This document shows positions 1 to 8,080 of a stretch of 36,779 bases of DNA, piece after piece. The notes below the pieces were generated by a model. The model did not search any database. It was given only the letters and a program-made list of their open reading frames with translations, and was not told the origin of the DNA. The stretch's first letter is position 1, and each line of letters starts with the position of its first letter. A program made the translations under genes and the position numbers. Source of the stretch: a virus. Location: the IMG/VR virus record IMGVR_UViG_3300044615_000233, positions 1 to 36,779 of that record; one strand, given 5' to 3'.

Positions 1-168
1 AACTCCTTGATAGCGCGGCTATTTAATAAGCACCATTCGTCAGTTATCCACGCTCTGCGTAACATGCGTAACCAGATCGAAACAGATGCTAACTTCCGTG
101 AATATGTCGAGCGCATGGAAACGCTGCTAGATATTAACTTTACCGTGCAAGTGGAAGAGATAGAGTAG
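1..168 (+). CDS. DnaA domain-IV-like protein, C-terminal fragment (copy 1)
   Basis: This is an open frame from base 1 to the TAG at 166-168, encoding the last 55 residues of the protein seen complete at 32381-32950. It begins inside the helix-turn-helix and contains the motif HHSSVIHALRNM, which resembles the DnaA signature in which HSTV(I/L)HA contacts the DnaA box. All nine base differences from the second copy are synonymous, so the protein fragments are identical. It is cut by the window start and is not a pseudogene as far as can be seen. Confidence 0.85.
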   Translation, partial: NSLIARLFNKHHSSVIHALRNMRNQIETDANFREYVERMETLLDINFTVQVEEIE

Positions 169-207
169 TTATTTGGCACATTTTGAAACTAGCGAAAGGC
201 CCAAAAT

Positions 208-597
208 ATGGCACGACCAAGAATAGAATTAGACGAAGACTTGATATATCAGATGGCAAAAGAGGGATGCTCGGTAGATGATATTGCTACCGAGTTTGCC
301 TGCTCGGATCAAACCATCTACAACAAATACTACGAAGTCTGGAAAGCAGGGCAAGCAGCCGGACGGCGTGCGCTCCATCGTAGGCAGTTTGAAAAAGCAA
401 TGGACGGCGATTCTGGAATGCTGCGCTGGTTAGGTGCTAACAGGTTAGGGCAGTCTGACAAGGTGCACCAGACCAACGGCGTACAAGAGATAGAAGTAGT
501 AATCCGCAAACCCTTAAAGGCAGACAATGGCGAAATTGGAGATAGCAGACCCGCTACCAGCACAGATAGACTTCTGGAGCAATCCGGCGAGGCATAG
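208..597 (+). CDS. Terminase small subunit-like DNA-binding protein (copy 1)
   Basis: This 129-residue protein sits immediately before the large terminase, the usual place for the subunit that recognises packaging sites and loads the motor. The N-terminal half (about residues 8-45) reads like a helix-turn-helix, with AKEGCSVDDIATEFACSDQTIYNKYY typical of small terminase HTH domains; the middle is basic. The last 24 codons overlap the start of the large terminase in another frame (527-597), suggesting translational coupling. Compared with its copy at 32991 the first ~95 residues are strongly diverged, while the C-terminal ~37 are nearly identical. The role is assigned from position and the HTH; no exact family is claimed. 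Confidence 0.75.
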   Translation: MARPRIELDEDLIYQMAKEGCSVDDIATEFACSDQTIYNKYYEVWKAGQAAGRRALHRRQFEKAMDGDSGMLRWLGANRLGQSDKVHQTNGVQEIEVVIRKPLKADNGEIGDSRPATSTDRLLEQSGEA

Positions 598-1693
598 GGG
601 ATTCATTGGCGGTATCGGATCAGGTAAGACGCTTGCGGGCTGCGTAGAGGTTCTACGGCAGCCTGCCGGCACGTATGGCACTATCCTAGCACCAACGTAT
701 CCAATGCTCCGTGATGCGACGCAGCTAACCTTCTTTGACCTGTTCAGTCAGTATGTAGAAGAGCATAACAAGAGCGAAGGTGTGACAAAGCTCGTAAACG
801 GGACTACGATCTTCTGGAGATCTGCGGACAAGCCCGATTCCCTGCGCGGCCCTAACCTAAACTGGTTTTGGTTAGATGAAGCGGATTATATGGATGGTGC
901 GACGTGGGACGTCATGCTAGGCCGTATTCGCCGCGATCCTACCAGATGCTGGATAACCACATCGCCTAACGGAGATACCAACTGGGTATACGAGCGCATC
1001 TTCCGCAAGGCAACGGCAGGCAATCCGGACTACTACGTCGTAACAGCCAAGACGCGCGACAACATCCACCTGCCTAGCGAATACGTACGTAACCTAGAAG
1101 AGACGTATACGAGCGAGTTTGCGCGGCAGGAACTGGAAGGAGAATTCATTGGGCCAATGGGGCGCATCATGAGGAAGGAATGGCTGCAATACGCTTTGCT
1201 TCCAGAAGATGACATTACGTACGTAATCGGAGTAGATTTGGCTGTTGGCATGAAGTCCAATGCAGACGATCGCGCTATTGTGGTAGTAGGCAAGCGAGGC
1301 ACGACCTATTACGTCGCTGATGTGGTTTTCGGCAAGTGGTCATTCAACGAGACCAAAGACAAGATCAAGCAGACTGCCTATAACTGGAATGCAGTCAGGG
1401 TATGCGTTGAGAACGTAGCTTATCAAGAGGTAATGGTACAACAGCTCCGAGCCGAAACCATGCTGAACATTCAGGGCGTCAATCCACGGGGGCGCAATAA
1501 GCTCACGCGCTTTCTACCCATCGCAGGCAAGTATGAGCACGGGTACATTAAACATGTGAATAGCGTGCCTTTGGAATTTACCGAACAGCTCCTTATGTTC
1601 GATGGCAAAGATGGGCGGCTGGACGATATGGTCGATGCTCTCATCTACGCTGTAAACGGACACGAATCAAATACTTACGTTTACGAGATATAA
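527..1693 (+). CDS. terL: Terminase large subunit (copy 1)
   Basis: This 388-residue ATPase-nuclease pumps DNA into the prohead and cuts the concatemer. Walker A is GGIGSGKT at residues 28-35, and Walker B is WFWLDE at 113-118. The C-terminal RNase H-like nuclease has acidic positions at D237 (VIGVDLAVG), VENVAY in the middle, and DDMVDAL near 366-372. It is on the short side for a TerL but both domains are complete. The start lies inside the small terminase gene, and the TAA abuts the GTG start of the portal. It differs from the second copy at only four residues (15, 227, 228, 381) despite many base changes. Confidence 0.95.
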   Translation: MAKLEIADPLPAQIDFWSNPARHRGFIGGIGSGKTLAGCVEVLRQPAGTYGTILAPTYPMLRDATQLTFFDLFSQYVEEHNKSEGVTKLVNGTTIFWRSADKPDSLRGPNLNWFWLDEADYMDGATWDVMLGRIRRDPTRCWITTSPNGDTNWVYERIFRKATAGNPDYYVVTAKTRDNIHLPSEYVRNLEETYTSEFARQELEGEFIGPMGRIMRKEWLQYALLPEDDITYVIGVDLAVGMKSNADDRAIVVVGKRGTTYYVADVVFGKWSFNETKDKIKQTAYNWNAVRVCVENVAYQEVMVQQLRAETMLNIQGVNPRGRNKLTRFLPIAGKYEHGYIKHVNSVPLEFTEQLLMFDGKDGRLDDMVDALIYAVNGHESNTYVYEI

Positions 1694-3784
1694 GTGGCAT
1701 TAGCCGATTACTTCCAAAAGATCTTTGGTCGTAACAACCAAGCACTACCAAGCCCAAACGGCACGCAAGTCGGAGGGCGAATTGGCTATCCCTCAAAAGC
1801 TGGTTACCTTGCCAACGTCGAACATGGATTCAATCGCAACCCAGTTGTAGCGGCTTGCGTAGGTGTTTACGCATCTACGCTCAATGAGCCGCCTTTGGCA
1901 GCCATGTACGACGATGGCACAATAAACAGGAACCATCCCGTCAGTCTGTTATTCCGCAAGCCCAATCCTCGTATGGGTCAAGCTGAATTCTGGCAGATCG
2001 TCTGGACATACCTAGCAATTAGCGGCAATGCATACATCGTAAAGGTACGCTCGGCAATGGGTAACATCGTCGAGCTGTATCCTTACTCGGATGCTCACGT
2101 TGCGCCGCTGCTTAACGATTTGGGATGGGTATACGCCTTCCGCTACCAGTCTGGCAACATAACGCAGGACTGGCCCGCTGATGATGTTATCCATATCCAG
2201 AATCCAGCGTACCGCGATCCGGTCAATATGCACAAGGGTGTAAGCCCTATCAGCGTGGCATGGGACAAGATTAACACATACAACGAGCTGCAAGCTACGA
2301 TCTATTCGCTTGTAGCTTCTAATGCTATCCCTAGCGGTATCTTGTCTGCACCGGGCGATGTTCCTATTTCACAGGTCGAATCTTTGCGGGCGCAATTGCG
2401 TAAACGCAAGGATGCCAACGGCAAAGACCGCACAGATGCGATCGTGCTAGGCAATGGTATGAGCTACCAGCAGATGGGCTTGGATGCACAGAAGCTGCAA
2501 GCGATTGAGACAACGCAGGAACTGGAAACGGCGATCTGCGGCGCATTCCGCATCCATCCAGCCGTTGTATTGACAAGTGCGGGGCTTGCACGTAGCACAT
2601 ACAACAACCTTGCTAGTGCCTACCAAGAATATACCACTTTAACGCGCGTACCGTTCTGGAATGCGCTTGAAGAGCAACTGGAATCGGGACTCCGTAAGGA
2701 ATTCCCAGATGTTCAGCTTGCTTTTGATACGTCAGAGGTGCAAGCGCTACAACCAGACGCGGCAACGATAGAAGCGCAGACATTGCAGCAGTTCACGGCG
2801 AATATCATCACGCTTAACGAAGCACGCGCAACGCTTAAGTACGAAGATGTAGAGAACGGCGATGTATTCGCTTACGAGCAGCAGCCAGCAGGCGGCTTTG
2901 GTGCGTTTACTGCTCCAGAGCCAGAGGCAAAGCAAGCGGTAGAAACCAACGCAGACCCAATCGAAAGCGTAGAGGGCCGCAAGGTAAAGTGGCACGAGCC
3001 GGAGGCGGTTAAATACTGGCAGAAGCAGGAAGATGTTATCCTCAAAGCTGCGGAAGCTACGCAGGCCGATGTTGCGGAAGTAATGAAGCGCGTAGAGCGT
3101 GCAGTCATGAAGCAGGTAAAAGCGGATCATTTTGTTGGCGTCAACAAAATGGTAAAAGCTCCAGAGGATGCAATCAACATAGCCGATTTGGTCAGGCAGT
3201 TTATTGCAGCCAATGAAGCTACGCAAGAGGCATTGCGTACGCAGATTATCGAGATGACGCTTGAAAGCGTGGGCGGTGATCTTACGCAAGTGCAGAGCCT
3301 GACGGATCAAATCCGTGATGAGCAAATCCGCAAGTCTACCGAGAACATGAAAGAGTCTTTGAACACGGCTAAAAAGGACGTGGCAAGGGTTCTAGAAGCT
3401 AACGCAGGCAAGCCAGTAGCGGAAGTGCAAAAGTCTCTGCTAGAAAAGTTTACCGAGATGCAGACGTCACGGGCAAAGATGATCGCCGTGACAACGTGCA
3501 AAGCACAGGCAACGGTAGTGCAGCGCAAGACGGTCGAGCGCGTCAATGCACGGGAAACTGATCCAAAGCGCAAGGTCGTGCAAGTATGGCTATCACAGCG
3601 TGATTCTGACGTACGCAAGACGCACGAAGAGCTGGATGGTAAGTGGATTGACGAAGGCGAAACATTTGACCAGTACGTAGACGGTGCGGGCGAAGGCCCC
3701 GGACTAGGTGAGCCAAGCGAGGCGATCAACTGCCGCTGCACACTACGACCTGTTCGCAAATCAAGAATAACGAGCGACGTATAA
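1694..3784 (+). CDS. Portal protein fused to a MuF-type head morphogenesis domain (copy 1)
   Basis: This 696-residue protein starts with GTG directly after the terminase stop. Residues ~1-400 form an HK97-type portal core (GFNRNPVVAACVGVYAS near 38-54, then a conserved WTYLAISGNAYI segment), the dodecameric ring through which DNA enters. After an acidic linker and a helical charged segment (~430-580), the C-terminus has the MuF/SPP1 gp7-like signature: W-x-SQRDSDVRKTH, an ELDG element, and a final NCRC. Fusions of portal and MuF exist in other phages, but here they make one long protein. It ends in TAATG overlap with the protease. Two patches differ strongly from copy 2 (see findings). Confidence 0.93.
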   Translation: MALADYFQKIFGRNNQALPSPNGTQVGGRIGYPSKAGYLANVEHGFNRNPVVAACVGVYASTLNEPPLAAMYDDGTINRNHPVSLLFRKPNPRMGQAEFWQIVWTYLAISGNAYIVKVRSAMGNIVELYPYSDAHVAPLLNDLGWVYAFRYQSGNITQDWPADDVIHIQNPAYRDPVNMHKGVSPISVAWDKINTYNELQATIYSLVASNAIPSGILSAPGDVPISQVESLRAQLRKRKDANGKDRTDAIVLGNGMSYQQMGLDAQKLQAIETTQELETAICGAFRIHPAVVLTSAGLARSTYNNLASAYQEYTTLTRVPFWNALEEQLESGLRKEFPDVQLAFDTSEVQALQPDAATIEAQTLQQFTANIITLNEARATLKYEDVENGDVFAYEQQPAGGFGAFTAPEPEAKQAVETNADPIESVEGRKVKWHEPEAVKYWQKQEDVILKAAEATQADVAEVMKRVERAVMKQVKADHFVGVNKMVKAPEDAINIADLVRQFIAANEATQEALRTQIIEMTLESVGGDLTQVQSLTDQIRDEQIRKSTENMKESLNTAKKDVARVLEANAGKPVAEVQKSLLEKFTEMQTSRAKMIAVTTCKAQATVVQRKTVERVNARETDPKRKVVQVWLSQRDSDVRKTHEELDGKWIDEGETFDQYVDGAGEGPGLGEPSEAINCRCTLRPVRKSRITSDV

Positions 3785-4545
3785 TGAAGTACAAGAACAT
3801 ACCAGTAGAATTCAAGGCGGATGAGCAGGGCAGCGTTGAAGCGTTTGTGAGCGTTTTCGGCAATGTCGATTCATACGGCGATCGTGTTATTTATGGCGCA
3901 TTCAAGGAAAGCATAGAAGCAAAGCTGCCCAAGATGGTATGGCAGCACGATATGCAGCGACCGATTGGGAAGACGGTGCTAGCAGAAGAGATAGCAGCAG
4001 GTGATGCGCGTCTACCAGAGCGTCTACGCGATAACGGCGCGCTGTATGTGAAGGGCCTGTTTAACCTCAACACGACCGACGGCAAAGACGCATACGAGCA
4101 CATCAAGTTTGGCAGCGTGGATGAGTACAGCTTTGGTTATGAAGAGGTAGAGACAACGCCGCTGGCAGATGGTACAAAAGAACTTAACAAACTGAACATT
4201 ATTGAATGGTCACCGGTTACGGTAGGGGCTAATCCCATGACCATGACAAGTAACGTAAAAGCTATGACACTCGAAGAAAAGCTGGATGTAGCGGCTACGC
4301 TTATCAAGCAATCAGAAGAGCACGCACTCGCATACGCGGATATGCGTAGTAAAGCGGGCCGTGTGCTCAACTCTCGTATCCGAGGCATGATCCTTTCACT
4401 TGCCGATCAATTGAAAGATGTCTCAAAAAATCTGTATCAGCTTCATGCAGAGACAGACCCAATACCAAAGGCAGACGATAAGGAGTTAAAGCGCAAGCAA
4501 CTCCTATCGCTTATGCAAACAATCAACACAATGGAGATAATCTAA
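3784..4545 (+). CDS. Prohead maturation protease (HK97 family)
   Basis: This 253-residue serine protease is expected to process the capsid precursor during head maturation. The family pattern is clear: an early SVFGNVDSYGDRV segment, catalytic-type histidine H55 in WQHDMQRPIGK, and serine S116 in EYSFGYE, followed by IIEWSPVTVGANPMT. The C-terminal ~90 residues are helical and charged, a possible scaffold-like tail. The ATG overlaps the portal stop by one base, and the stop overlaps the capsid ATG in the same way (TAATG), giving tight coupling. Confidence 0.93.
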   Translation: MKYKNIPVEFKADEQGSVEAFVSVFGNVDSYGDRVIYGAFKESIEAKLPKMVWQHDMQRPIGKTVLAEEIAAGDARLPERLRDNGALYVKGLFNLNTTDGKDAYEHIKFGSVDEYSFGYEEVETTPLADGTKELNKLNIIEWSPVTVGANPMTMTSNVKAMTLEEKLDVAATLIKQSEEHALAYADMRSKAGRVLNSRIRGMILSLADQLKDVSKNLYQLHAETDPIPKADDKELKRKQLLSLMQTINTMEII

Positions 4546-6005
4546 TGACGTGGGAAGAAATCCTCGCCGCTTTGGATGCTGTTCTCGCCGGGACATTTGA
4601 AACACCGGAAGCAATGGCAGCCGAAGTAGCAACAATCCGCGAACAGATCGCGGCGCTTCTAGCAGAAGCATCTGAAGAAACAGCCGAAGTTGAAGAAGTA
4701 TCGGCAGCCGTAGAGGGTGCAGCAAAGGCACAAGCCAAGCTCGCTCGTATCATGACAATCATCCAACAAAAGAAGGCGCTTAACGATATGAAGACAAAGA
4801 ACGCTTCAGATCTTAACGCACTCAAGACAGCGGCCCCAGTACCTTCTGGATTCGTTGCAGAAGGCGCAAAGATCACAGGCCAGCACTACCGTGGCAAGGC
4901 ATTCAAGCAGTTCGGCAGCGAAGCAGGATCAGCGGCATACAAGGCAGGACGCCAGATTGCAGCTTACCTTGGCGATGCTAGCTCGGCACAATGGTGCAAG
5001 GATAACGGCGTACCAATGCAGAAGACAATGGCAACTACCAACAACTCGCTTGGTGGTTTGACTGTTGTTGACGAACTGGATCAAGCTATCCTGTACTACC
5101 GCGAAGAGCGCGGCGTAGCTCGCGGTATCATGGACGTAGTATCTATGAATAGCGAAACACGTACCGTTAACCGTAACGTAGGCGGCACGACTGTATACGC
5201 ACTTGGCGAAGGCCAGAGCTACACAGCTTCAGATGTTCAGTTCAGCGGCGTACAGCTTACAGCAAAGAAGTTCGGTGCTCTCACACAGAACACGATCGAG
5301 CTCGGCGAAGATTCATACGCTGCAATCGCAGAAGAGATTGCAAAGGATCACGGCTACGCACACGCTGTACAAGAAGACAAGGTAGCTTTCTTGGGCGATG
5401 GTACTTCAACGTACAACGGCCTTGTAGGTTTGACCGAATCATTCAAGAAGCTCGTTACTGATATCGGCGGTACATGGGCAACGGATGCTAACAAGGCATA
5501 CGCAGCGGGCGTACAAGTTGCAACGGGCGCAACGCTTGCATCTGTAACTTTATCTGATATCATCAAGACGCAAGCAAAGGTTGCTACATTCCCCGGAATG
5601 AATAACCGCTTCTACGTTTCTTCGCAAGTATGGTACGGCACGATTGTACCTCTGATTCAAGCCGTAGGTGGTAACACAGCAACGCAGATCGTAGACGGCG
5701 TAACACGTCAGTTTTTTAACGGTTCCGAAGTTGTCTTCACAGATGAGCTTTACACGCCACTGCTTACAGCCGAGAACAGCCAGTTCGTACTCTTCTATGG
5801 TGATGCTGCTCAAGCTGGTTTGTTCGGCGATCGTCGCGGTCTATCGATCACAAGCTCGCAAGAAGTTGGATTCCTAACAGACACGCAATACAACAAGTCC
5901 ACAGCTCGCTATGGCGTAAACTGGTGGAATATCGGTAACGCATCAGCAACAGCGGCAAGCCGTCAGCGCGGCGCACTTGCAGCTCTTGTAACAAAGAACT
6001 CATAA
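4545..6005 (+). CDS. Major capsid protein with N-terminal delta/scaffold-like domain (HK97 fold)
   Basis: This 486-residue protein forms the capsid shell. Residues ~1-95 are acidic, alanine-rich and predicted helical (MTWEEILAALDAVLAG and following), like the HK97 delta domain that acts as internal scaffold and is removed by the upstream protease. The rest fits the phage_capsid family: a TTNNSLGGLTVVDELDQAIL element where mature chains often begin the N-arm, then the E-loop and A-domain regions, ending with a STARYGVNWWNIGNA strand typical of the family C-terminus. The position right after the protease supports the call. The exact cleavage site cannot be read from the sequence. Confidence 0.92.
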   Translation: MTWEEILAALDAVLAGTFETPEAMAAEVATIREQIAALLAEASEETAEVEEVSAAVEGAAKAQAKLARIMTIIQQKKALNDMKTKNASDLNALKTAAPVPSGFVAEGAKITGQHYRGKAFKQFGSEAGSAAYKAGRQIAAYLGDASSAQWCKDNGVPMQKTMATTNNSLGGLTVVDELDQAILYYREERGVARGIMDVVSMNSETRTVNRNVGGTTVYALGEGQSYTASDVQFSGVQLTAKKFGALTQNTIELGEDSYAAIAEEIAKDHGYAHAVQEDKVAFLGDGTSTYNGLVGLTESFKKLVTDIGGTWATDANKAYAAGVQVATGATLASVTLSDIIKTQAKVATFPGMNNRFYVSSQVWYGTIVPLIQAVGGNTATQIVDGVTRQFFNGSEVVFTDELYTPLLTAENSQFVLFYGDAAQAGLFGDRRGLSITSSQEVGFLTDTQYNKSTARYGVNWWNIGNASATAASRQRGALAALVTKNS

Positions 6006-6014
6006 GGTGATCAA

Positions 6015-6458
6015 ATGAATAACTTGCAAAACGCAAAGATTGTAAACGTAACGCCGCCTGCCGCTATCAAGGATGCAGCTTCGTTCGCTACAACAACGAT
6101 CGACACGCTCGGTTTTAACAAGGTAGCTATCTACTTTGCACTCGGCGCAACTGATATCGCTATGACTGCTCTCAAGGTTCAAGAGTCTGACGATTCAGGC
6201 ATGAGCGGAGCCGCTGATATTACAGGTGCTGTATACGGCGCAACTGGATATGCTGCTCTTCCAACAGCAGACGATGACAACAAGGTATTTGCCTTCTTCA
6301 TCGATCTCAAGGGACGCAAGCGTTATCTGGATGTAGTCGCTACGGCTGGTGATGGCTCAACAGGTACATTCGGCGCTTGCACGGCGCATCTCTACAATCC
6401 GCTTACAACAGAAGACAATGCTACGCAACGTGGCCTTGCTGCTAATCTTATTGTCTAA
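6015..6458 (+). CDS. Probable head decoration or accessory structural protein, unrecognised
   Basis: A 147-residue protein immediately downstream of the major capsid gene, nine bases after its stop. It is rich in Ala, Thr, Gly and Asp, with alternating hydrophobic strands (VAIYFALGATD, FAFFIDLKGRKRYLDVVAT) and no charged helices, consistent with a beta-rich virion protein. The position suggests a capsid-decoration or head-fibre role and expression at a level similar to the capsid. I do not recognise the family, and the function is inferred from context only. Confidence 0.7.
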   Translation: MNNLQNAKIVNVTPPAAIKDAASFATTTIDTLGFNKVAIYFALGATDIAMTALKVQESDDSGMSGAADITGAVYGATGYAALPTADDDNKVFAFFIDLKGRKRYLDVVATAGDGSTGTFGACTAHLYNPLTTEDNATQRGLAANLIV

Positions 6459-6470
6459 AGTGACATGACT

Positions 6471-6490
6471 ACGGGGCCTTTGGGCCTCGT
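6471..6490 (+). terminator. GC-rich hairpin after the capsid/decoration pair
   Basis: An 8-bp stem (ACGGGGCC with GGCCTCGT, one G-T pair) closes a TTTG loop, 13 bases after the stop of the 147-residue gene. No T-run follows, so it may be a weak or partial terminator, or an mRNA-stabilising end that lets capsid transcripts outnumber downstream ones. Confidence 0.5.
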
Positions 6491-6511
6491 GGTGATCTCA
6501 CTTGAAAGCAC

Positions 6512-6856
6512 ATGATAACACTATCCAACGCAGGCGCAAGAGTTGACTTGCAGATTCGCAAGGGTGGGGCTTTTGCTCGCACACTTACCTACAAAGTCAA
6601 CGGCGCTGTTCAGAATATCACGGGCTATACGTTCGCGGCTCAAGTGCGTACAGTATCGGGCACGCTTTCCGCTACGTTTACATGCACGATTGTAAGCGCA
6701 GTAGCAGGCACGTTTAGCATTGTGCTTACGAGCGCAGAGACGGCAGCACTTGTAACCACGACCGAATATAAGTGGGATCTTGAAGTTACGATCAGCGGCG
6801 TTGTGACCGAGCTTTTGCGCGGTGATGTTACGGTAGTGGATGAGGTTACCTCTTGA
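6512..6856 (+). CDS. Ig-like/BppU-like structural protein
   Basis: This 114-residue beta-rich protein begins DLQIRKGGAFARTLTY, includes VQNITGYTFAAQVRT and closes with YKWDLEVTISGVVTELLRGDVTVVDEVT. That pattern (tough N-strand, dLtGyt, G-F-x-hydrophobic, Y-W-dL, G-D-v-V) is common in small phage and prophage proteins near fibres and baseplates and resembles the N-terminal domain of BppU-like proteins. The next gene starts with TTG inside its stop codon. The exact virion location is unknown. Confidence 0.65.
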   Translation: MITLSNAGARVDLQIRKGGAFARTLTYKVNGAVQNITGYTFAAQVRTVSGTLSATFTCTIVSAVAGTFSIVLTSAETAALVTTTEYKWDLEVTISGVVTELLRGDVTVVDEVTS

Positions 6857-7329
6857 GCATAAGCGTAGTCAATATAAAGCAGGACACGTTAGTTGTTGAT
6901 GTGAAACAATCGCAGCCAACGGTTAACGTGCAGAGCTATGACCTAACGCTTGACATTGCTAGCGGCGGAATCGTCCCTGCGGCGATTGATACAACGCTGG
7001 TAGCATCTACTAGCTTGTCCGCTTTGCGATGCATTACAACGGACGGGAGCGGCCTTGCAAAGTATGCTACGCCAGACTCGCTTGCGAATGCCGTGGTAAT
7101 CGGCATCAGCACGACGGCGGCGAGCACGGGGCAGAACATCACGATCAAAACGAGCGGGCAGATTACGGACGCTTCGTGGAGCTGGACAAAGGGCGCGATC
7201 TATCTAGGGGCTAACGGCTCGCTAACGCAGACGGCCCCGACAGGTGGTAGCATCGTAGTGCACGTAGCAAAAGCAATAACAGCGACAACACTAATCATCG
7301 ACATAGACACAATCATTCAAACGGTGTAA
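6853..7329 (+). CDS. Fibre/decoration-like protein with a beta domain
   Basis: A 158-residue protein starting with TTG in a TTGA overlap with the preceding stop. The first ~45 residues are repeats of short beta strands (SISVVNIKQDTLVVDVKQSQ). The rest, from TLVASTSLSALRCITTDGSG onward, is a small domain that sets a token value to an attribute-like pattern (VIGISTTAASTGQNITIKTS, then GAIYLGANGSLTQT) found in many phage fibre and head-fibre proteins. A diverged version of the same domain occurs in the next gene, so the two are probable paralogues. The role is inferred from context. Confidence 0.6.
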   Translation: MSISVVNIKQDTLVVDVKQSQPTVNVQSYDLTLDIASGGIVPAAIDTTLVASTSLSALRCITTDGSGLAKYATPDSLANAVVIGISTTAASTGQNITIKTSGQITDASWSWTKGAIYLGANGSLTQTAPTGGSIVVHVAKAITATTLIIDIDTIIQTV

Positions 7330-7330
7330 C

Positions 7331-7840
7331 ATGGCAGAAAAGTATATCAAAAATAACGCGGGGCAATTGGCAGAAGTCGAAGCTACCGTATCATCATCAG
7401 GCGCCACGGAAGCGGGCAAGATTGTTGCTCTTGATGGAGGCGGCAAGCTGGACAATTCAGTATTGCCATCAGGGATTGGTGCAACTGTAAAGGTTGCGGC
7501 AACAAGCGAGAACTTGAGTGCAAGCGATCTCGTGAACCTATGGAATGACAGCGGTACAGTTAAGGTACGCAAGGCAGACGCAAGCAATGGACGCCGTGCT
7601 CACGGCTTTGTTATTGCATCTACAACAAGCCCTGCAAACGCCACGGTATATCTTGATGGTACAATCACAGGCCTTACTGGATTGACACCCGGCGCTCCTT
7701 ACTATTTGAGCGGTTCAAGCGCAGGTGATATTGTCTCAACTGCACCTAGCACATCGGGCTATATTTCGCAGGAAGTCGGAATTGCTTTGTCAGCAACCGA
7801 GATCAACTTTGAAGAACAGCAACCTATTACGCTGGCCTAA
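7331..7840 (+). CDS. Fibre-like structural protein
   Basis: A 169-residue protein. Residues ~5-55 contain the linker-like KIVALDGGGKLDNSVLPSGI, typical of phage fibre shafts. The C-terminal part (GFVIASTTSPANATVYLDG, then LTPGAPYYLSGSSAGDI and a QEVGIALSATEINFE end) is the same domain type as in the upstream gene. It starts one base after the upstream stop. It is probably a virion surface component; whether it belongs on the head or tail cannot be told. Confidence 0.65.
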   Translation: MAEKYIKNNAGQLAEVEATVSSSGATEAGKIVALDGGGKLDNSVLPSGIGATVKVAATSENLSASDLVNLWNDSGTVKVRKADASNGRRAHGFVIASTTSPANATVYLDGTITGLTGLTPGAPYYLSGSSAGDIVSTAPSTSGYISQEVGIALSATEINFEEQQPITLA

Positions 7841-7843
7841 TCT

Positions 7844-8080
7844 ATGGCAGTTAAGAAACCATTAGTCCTAGCCTCTGGCCAGATTCAGGAACTGCAAAGC
7901 GGTGATGAGATCAACATAGACGCTAGCGATATAACCACGGGAACGGTAGCTACGGCACGGCTTGCGAGTGGCACGGCTGATAACACTACGTTCTTACGTG
8001 GTGACCAGACATGGGCCGTGCCTGCGGGTGGTGGAAGTACAGATACGCCGCTGCATCCTTTTCTTTTGATGGGGGCATAA
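7844..8080 (+). CDS. Short fibre-repeat protein
   Basis: A 78-residue protein that consists almost wholly of a fibre repeat motif: SDITTGTVATARLASGTADN followed by TTFLRGDQTWAVPAGGG, normally met as one unit inside large tail fibres. Here it stands alone, with its stop overlapping the next ATG (TAATG). It may trimerise and join neighbouring small proteins into a composite fibre. No catalytic features are visible. Confidence 0.65.
   Translation: MAVKKPLVLASGQIQELQSGDEINIDASDITTGTVATARLASGTADNTTFLRGDQTWAVPAGGGSTDTPLHPFLLMGA

Larger units (their letters stand above)
1..3993. repeat. Long diverged direct repeat, copy 1
   Basis: This segment aligns from the first base of the window with 32783 onward, and its end (3993) aligns with the last base of the window (36779). 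The offset is 32782-32786, so only a few indel bases separate the copies. It contains the end of a DnaA-like gene, small and large terminase, portal and the start of the protease. In the first 168 bases I count nine mismatches, all synonymous; other blocks range from about 4 mismatches in 80 to 10 in 60. The repeat is therefore real homology under protein-level selection and not an exact terminal repeat. Confidence 0.95.

Noticed and set aside
2012-3759. Long minus-strand open frames across the portal gene (up to 192 residues)
   Set aside because: They lie wholly within a well-supported + strand gene, lack RBS and family features, and similar minus-strand frames recur over copy 2 merely because the + strand sequence is conserved.
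1-3993. Exact direct terminal repeats as in T7-like phages
   Set aside because: The two ends differ at many positions, including amino acid mosaic patches, so they are not copies maintained within one genome by replication.
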